Source: Acidobacteriaceae bacterium
GTDB lineage: Bacteria; Acidobacteriota; Terriglobia; Terriglobales; Acidobacteriaceae
Assembly (NCBI GenBank): GCA_003156235.1
Contig: PMGP01000212.1
Coordinates: 279-9,366, forward strand
Direction: 5' to 3'
DNA length: 9,088 bases
The position numbers and the translations under genes were made by a program. The notes under the pieces were generated by a model. It saw only the letters and a list, made by a program, of their open reading frames with translations. It did no database searches and was not told the DNA's origin. Of the stretch, positions 6,400 to 9,088 are shown piece by piece; positions within the stretch are counted from its first letter, which is position 1; each line of letters starts with the position of its first letter.

Positions 6400-7257
6400 T
6401 CAAAATCCGTTTCTGTTTGGCTGACCTGACAAGAATGCACTTTTGGAGACTGTTTTCTTGTCCTCTTTTCCCCAGGTCCAGTACATGCCGAGATAGGCGT
6501 AGTTTTCTGTTTGGCCGGCGATGGAGTGGCCGTAGGCGAAGAGCAATTGATGGTCGGGATTCTTGAAGTGATAGTAGCCGCCGGCGTCGATCATGGTGGA
6601 AGCTTGAGTCTGCGCGGCGGCGAATCCCTCCCGCCCATGGGCGAAGACTTCGGCGCCCAGCTCCAGCCTCTTGTTGAACTCGTGTTTCACGAGCCATGCA
6701 GTGTAAGGGAAGTTGCGGTAATCGGTTTGCGGGACAACCTGATAGCCGCCGCCGCCGCAAACGGTCCAGCGTTCCCAATCTCTTTCCATCCATAAGGGAA
6801 GTTTGTACCAGACTTTGCCGACTCCGAGACCGCGAGTGGAATCTCCGGTGGGCATCTCGAACATGGTGAAGGTTCCGATCTGCGGAATTTTCTTCATTTG
6901 TTTGATGATGGCTATCTTCACACCTAATTCCATATCCGTAAGTCCAAAGGCGCTGGGGCCTGCACCGCCGGGAAGATAGACGGGATTGTTGGATGGGACG
7001 ACGGCTCCAAAAGGCAGGATGGCGTGAAGCTGCACCCTGGGAATGGCTCCCCAGTTAAACTCGAAGGCCGGACCCGAGGAGTCGAGTTCCGCCGGGGTGG
7101 CATCCATGGCGCCGAAGATGTAGAACTCGTAATGATGCAGGTCAACCGGCACCGGGTCGTCGGTTTGAAAAGGCGGACCCTGCGCGTACAGCCTGGGGAC
7201 GGCGAGCAGGAAAAGCAGGAACAGAGTCAGCCGCATGCAATGGCCGGGATAAGGCAT
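6400..7257 (-). CDS. Exported outer-membrane beta-barrel protein (MetA-pathway/phenol-degradation transporter-like)
   Basis: A 285-residue exported protein. A hydrophobic signal peptide (about 8-25, RLTLFLLFLLAV) ends in LYA, so signal peptidase I should cut after Ala25 to give a mature N-terminus QGPPFQTDDP. The rest has alternating polar/aromatic strands, many Gly turns and no transmembrane helix, as in beta-barrels. The early TDDP followed by HHYEFYIFG, and later GLTDMELGVKIAI and EMPTGDSTRGLG, resemble the family described as putative MetA-pathway phenol-degradation or transporter-like outer-membrane proteins. The family name does not prove a phenol role. The start at 7257 is set by AAGGAG (7263-7268), five bases upstream; Met8 is less likely. 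It heads a three-gene unit with two inner-membrane proteins, which suggests an envelope-spanning function or redox/transport module. The substrate is unknown. Confidence 0.75.
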   Translation of the reverse strand: MPYPGHCMRLTLFLLFLLAVPRLYAQGPPFQTDDPVPVDLHHYEFYIFGAMDATPAELDSSGPAFEFNWGAIPRVQLHAILPFGAVVPSNNPVYLPGGAGPSAFGLTDMELGVKIAIIKQMKKIPQIGTFTMFEMPTGDSTRGLGVGKVWYKLPLWMERDWERWTVCGGGGYQVVPQTDYRNFPYTAWLVKHEFNKRLELGAEVFAHGREGFAAAQTQASTMIDAGGYYHFKNPDHQLLFAYGHSIAGQTENYAYLGMYWTWGKEDKKTVSKSAFLSGQPNRNGF

Positions 7258-7274
7258 CGACGCTCCTTAGATCG

Positions 7275-7310
7275 GAACAGGGATAGGAACCGGAATCAGA
7301 ACCGGAATCA
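7275..7310. repeat. 12-bp tandem repeat in the leader of the beta-barrel operon
   Basis: Three adjacent 12-base units: GAACAGGGATAG, GAACCGGAATCA and GAACCGGAATCA. The last two are identical, and a degenerate copy (AGCAGGAATCA) follows. The array ends seven bases before the beta-barrel SD, so it would lie in the 5' untranslated leader. It could be a slippage-prone array or a set of protein-binding half sites. Confidence 0.7.
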
Positions 7311-7521
7311 TAGAGCAGGAATCAGGTTGGCGCTGCGGACGGCGTGAAAAACAATCTGTATTAGAGCCAGCCGGGGAAGGCGCGCAACGACTGCTCCTGC
7401 TCCATTACGGATGTATCCGATCAAGCGTTTGATGCAAATTGTACCCGTTGAAAGAGCCTATCTTGAATCCATCGGAAGCTTTCCGGTGAATTCGGCCACT
7501 TCTTTCAGAAAAATTCATCGC

Positions 7522-8007
7522 CTATTCACATGCCAGCGATTTCTTTACCATTTCGCTGACGACACGGCCTTCGGCGCGGAGGCTGGCGGCTTGCAGTTTG
7601 GCTTGCACGGCCTTCATGACCTGGCCCATCTCTTTGGGCGTGGGCGCTTTTCCGAGCGCGGCGGAGACTTCGGCCACGGCTTCGGTGACCAGAACGGCGA
7701 GAGCGGCTTCGTCGAGGGCTTTGGGCAGGAACTCCTCGATGACGGCGATCTCGGCGGCTTCGGCGGCGGCCAGCTCGGGGCGGTTGCCCTTGGTGAACTG
7801 CTCGATGGAGTCGCGGCGCTGCTTGATCATGGTGGCCAGGGCTTGCTGCTCCTCGGCGGGGGTGAGCGCTTCGCGCTTCTCAATGAATTTGTTTTTGAGG
7901 GCGTTCTTGATGAGGCGCAGGGTGGTGGTGCGGACGGGGTCATGAGCCTTCATGGCGAGGATGACCTGCTGGCTGACCTGGGCTTCGAGAGCTCCTGCTT
8001 CGGGCAT
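7522..8007 (-). CDS. yqeY: YqeY/GatB-domain-like protein
   Basis: A 161-residue cytosolic protein, near the usual ~150 for YqeY. The family resembles the tRNA-binding tail of GatB, the amidotransferase subunit that converts mischarged Glu-tRNA(Gln). The exact role of stand-alone YqeY is not settled. Visible hallmarks are MKAHDPVRTTTLRLIKNALKN at 19-39 (basic helix), a helical stretch with QRRDSIEQF, an ELAAAEAAEIAVIEEFLP block, and PTPKEMGQVMKAV near the C-terminus, all in the usual order. The start at 8007 is supported by AAAGGAA (8011-8017) on the minus strand. It appears to be a single gene; the next gene on that strand is the beta-barrel operon, 264 bp further. Its upstream region contains an AGCT repeat. 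Overlapping plus-strand frames are Gly/Phe-rich shadows. Confidence 0.93.
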   Translation of the reverse strand: MPEAGALEAQVSQQVILAMKAHDPVRTTTLRLIKNALKNKFIEKREALTPAEEQQALATMIKQRRDSIEQFTKGNRPELAAAEAAEIAVIEEFLPKALDEAALAVLVTEAVAEVSAALGKAPTPKEMGQVMKAVQAKLQAASLRAEGRVVSEMVKKSLACE

Positions 8008-8023
8008 AAATTCCTTTCTTTCA

Positions 8024-8048
8024 AGCTATTAGCTGCTAGCTTCTAGCT
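8024..8048. repeat. AGCT repeat with exact 7-bp period
   Basis: AGCT begins at 8024, 8031, 8038 and 8045, each exactly seven bases apart (AGCT-ATT-AGCT-GCT-AGCT-TCT-AGCT). Each AGCT is its own palindrome, so the array reads alike on both strands. It lies 17-41 bases upstream of the yqeY start, in its probable leader. Confidence 0.75.
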
Positions 8049-8077
8049 GGTTCAGGGCGTGTGCGGGTTCGTGGTTT

Positions 8078-8146
8078 CCCACCCATTTCGCATCTTTTCT
8101 TCGAAGAGCTGTGAAATGGATGGGGCACGGAGCATTTGTGCTGCCC
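8078..8146. repeat. Long imperfect inverted repeat plus adjacent bulged hairpin (candidate dispersed intergenic element)
   Basis: The left arm CCCACCCATTTCGCA (8078-8092) is complementary at 13 of 15 positions to TGTGAAATGGATGGG (8110-8124), and both mismatches become G-U pairs in RNA on one strand. The 17-base interior contains the palindrome TCTTCGAAGA (8098-8107). Immediately after, GGGC (8123-8126), a four-base bulge, AGCA-TTTG-TGCT and GCCC (8143-8146) form a second hairpin sharing two bases with the first. No long T-run follows. The form suggests a REP-like or MITE-like intergenic element, but only one copy is present here. Confidence 0.65.
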
Positions 8147-8252
8147 AGCCTTTTGTTCCATCCCCAAAGGAGAATTGTACCGATTTTGGGCTTTAGGTGG
8201 GGGAATTGAGTCAATTTGGAGCGGTGGGGAAGGATTTCCACAGAAAATAATT

Positions 8253-8286
8253 ATCACATAAATCACAAATGTGTGTATTCTGTGAT
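8253..8286 (+). promoter_or_regulatory. 34-bp imperfect palindrome overlapping a promoter-like sequence, upstream of the aminotransferase gene
   Basis: ATCACA (8253-8258) and TGTGAT (8281-8286) are outer inverted arms, with CACA (8264-8267) and TGTG (8272-8275) as inner arms; 13 of 17 base pairs match about one centre. The stretch is strikingly AT-rich for this window. ATCACA can also be read as a -35 (4/6 to TTGACA), with TATTCT (8276-8281) as a -10 (4/6) at a 17-bp spacing. It could be an operator on the promoter of the downstream gene. The arms face outward (ATCACA...TGTGAT), unlike the CRP consensus TGTGA...TCACA. The regulator is unknown. Confidence 0.45.
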
Positions 8287-8300
8287 TGATGGATGGCCGT

Positions 8301-8376
8301 GGGGAAGCGGAACTGCTCCGAGGTTGAGAAGAACCTGTCCAACCTTGGATTGAGCATACAGGTTTCCAGCTTCCCC
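8301..8376 (+). promoter_or_regulatory. Potentially structured mRNA leader of the aminotransferase gene
   Basis: GGGGAAGC (8301-8308) is perfectly complementary to GCTTCCCC (8369-8376); one unpaired base on each strand separates this from a further GGAA/TTCC pairing. Inside, AGGTT (8321-8325) can pair with AACCT (8332-8336), or AGGTTG (8321-8326) with CAACCT (8340-8345), so two inner hairpins are mutually exclusive. The outer stem ends 21 bases before the SD. It matches no riboswitch I recognise. Confidence 0.4.
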
Positions 8377-8408
8377 CGCAGGCCCCGTCAGAAATCCAGG
8401 AGAGAGCC

Positions 8409-9088
8409 ATGATTCGCAAAACACGCTTGTTTACACCCGGTCCGACGCCGCTTCTTCCCGCGGCTCAATTTGCCATGGCGGCAGCCGACATTCACCACCG
8501 CACGCCGGAGTTTCGCGCGCTGTTCCAGAAAGTGCTCGCGCAATTAAAGGTTTTTGTGGGCACACAGAATGATGTGCTGGTGCTGTCGTGTTCGGGGACG
8601 GGGGCGATGGAGGCATCGGTCTCCAACTTGACCTCGTCGGGCGACCGCGTGCTGGTGTTGACGGCGGGCAAGTTTGGCGAGCGCTGGGTGGACCTGGCCA
8701 AGGCCTTCGGCTGCCAAGTGGATGTGGTGGAGAAGCCTTATGGGCAGACCTTCGAGATTGCCGAGATCAAGGCGGCGCTCAAGCCGGAGCACAAAGCGGT
8801 TTATATGCAGGCCTCGGAGACCTCGACCGGCACGAGCCACGATGTGGAAGCCGTGGCCAAGCTGGTCAAAGGTACGGAGACACTGCTGATTGTGGACGGC
8901 ATCACCGGGCTGGGGACGCAGACGTTTGACGTGGACGGCTGGGGCGTGGACATTCTGATTGGCGGCTCGCAGAAGGCTGTGATGATTCCGCCGGGGCTGG
9001 CCTATTTGAGTGTCAGTGAAAAGGCGTGGAAGGCGATGGACGCGGCGAAGAATCCGCGCTACTACTTTGACCTGCGCAAGGAGCGCAA
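8409..9088 (+). CDS. Class V PLP-dependent aminotransferase (serine-pyruvate/alanine-glyoxylate type), 3' partial
   Basis: The window holds 226 codons of a protein whose family is usually about 360-400 residues. Motifs in order: FTPGPTPL at 8-15 near the N-terminus; HHRTPEFRALF at 29-39; SGTGAMEA, the small-residue loop that holds the PLP phosphate, in the 60s; ETSTGTSH, equivalent to the common xxSTGxxH block; Asp163 in VDGITGLGT, expected to contact the pyridine nitrogen; and Lys189 in GGSQKA, the PLP Schiff-base lysine, followed by IPPGLAYLSVS. These place it in fold type I, class V, near alanine-glyoxylate/serine-pyruvate aminotransferases; the actual amino donor cannot be told from this part. 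A strong SD (AGGAG, 8398-8402) lies six bases before the ATG. In some bacteria such genes sit next to serA in serine or glycine metabolism; what follows here is outside the window. Confidence 0.93.
   Translation, partial: MIRKTRLFTPGPTPLLPAAQFAMAAADIHHRTPEFRALFQKVLAQLKVFVGTQNDVLVLSCSGTGAMEASVSNLTSSGDRVLVLTAGKFGERWVDLAKAFGCQVDVVEKPYGQTFEIAEIKAALKPEHKAVYMQASETSTGTSHDVEAVAKLVKGTETLLIVDGITGLGTQTFDVDGWGVDILIGGSQKAVMIPPGLAYLSVSEKAWKAMDAAKNPRYYFDLRKER

Noticed and set aside
6347..6793. N-terminal extension of the four-helix protein to 6793
   Set aside because: The extra residues are Arg-rich and antisense-like in composition and overlap the beta-barrel gene in another frame. A strong SD marks ATG 6346.
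7411..8046. 211-codon plus-strand open frame opposite yqeY
   Set aside because: Gly/Phe/Leu-rich shadow of the YqeY coding sequence; no SD and no family resemblance.
8253..8286. CRP/FNR-type site
   Set aside because: Arms are ATCACA...TGTGAT, the reverse orientation of TGTGA-N6-TCACA, and the spacing does not fit.
8036..8419. 127-codon minus-strand open frame in the yqeY-aminotransferase gap
   Set aside because: It runs through the inverted repeat and palindrome, shows no domain or plausible SD, and overlaps the start of the aminotransferase gene.

Overview
The window is about 60% GC and looks like a chromosomal segment of a Gram-negative bacterium, most likely an Acidobacteriota member. 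This rests on general family resemblance and is not a database result. The pointers are a secretin fused to a cohesin-like domain followed by two GspG-type pseudopilins with an unusual C-terminus, a urocanase-like orphan, and an outer-membrane beta-barrel whose mature protein begins near a PPFQTDDP motif.

Layout. 1-2371 (+) is the distal part of a type II secretion/type IV pilus-like cluster: the C-terminal 482 residues of a secretin, then two prepilin-peptidase-type pseudopilins. 2403-3227 (+) is a urocanase-like protein of unknown role. 3248-3610 (-) is a small lipoprotein with 21 uninterrupted collagen-type Gly-X-Y triplets. 3782-4399 (-) is the ribosome-assembly GTPase EngB, divergent from dapA (4501-5394, +; lysine/diaminopimelate synthesis), whose start has no Shine-Dalgarno (SD) sequence. 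5439-7257 (-) is a compact three-gene unit read right to left: an exported beta-barrel protein, a four-helix membrane protein and a three-helix membrane protein. None of the three has a function I can name with confidence. 7522-8007 (-) is a YqeY/GatB-like protein. 8008-8408 has no gene but holds a 7-nt-period AGCT repeat, a long inverted repeat, a palindrome overlapping a promoter-like sequence and a foldable leader. 8409 to the end (+) is the N-terminal 226 residues of a class V PLP-dependent aminotransferase of the serine-pyruvate/alanine-glyoxylate type.

How they fit together. The secretin and pseudopilins belong to one envelope machine. EngB, DapA, YqeY and the aminotransferase are housekeeping genes. 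The collagen-like lipoprotein and the three-gene membrane unit are the least explained envelope components. I see no tRNA, rRNA, CRISPR array, transposase or phage gene. No complete new defence or mobile system is visible. The items most worth following up are the cohesin-tailed secretin, the urocanase-like orphan beside the pseudopilins, the collagen-like lipoprotein, the three-gene membrane unit, and the structured 8008-8408 region.
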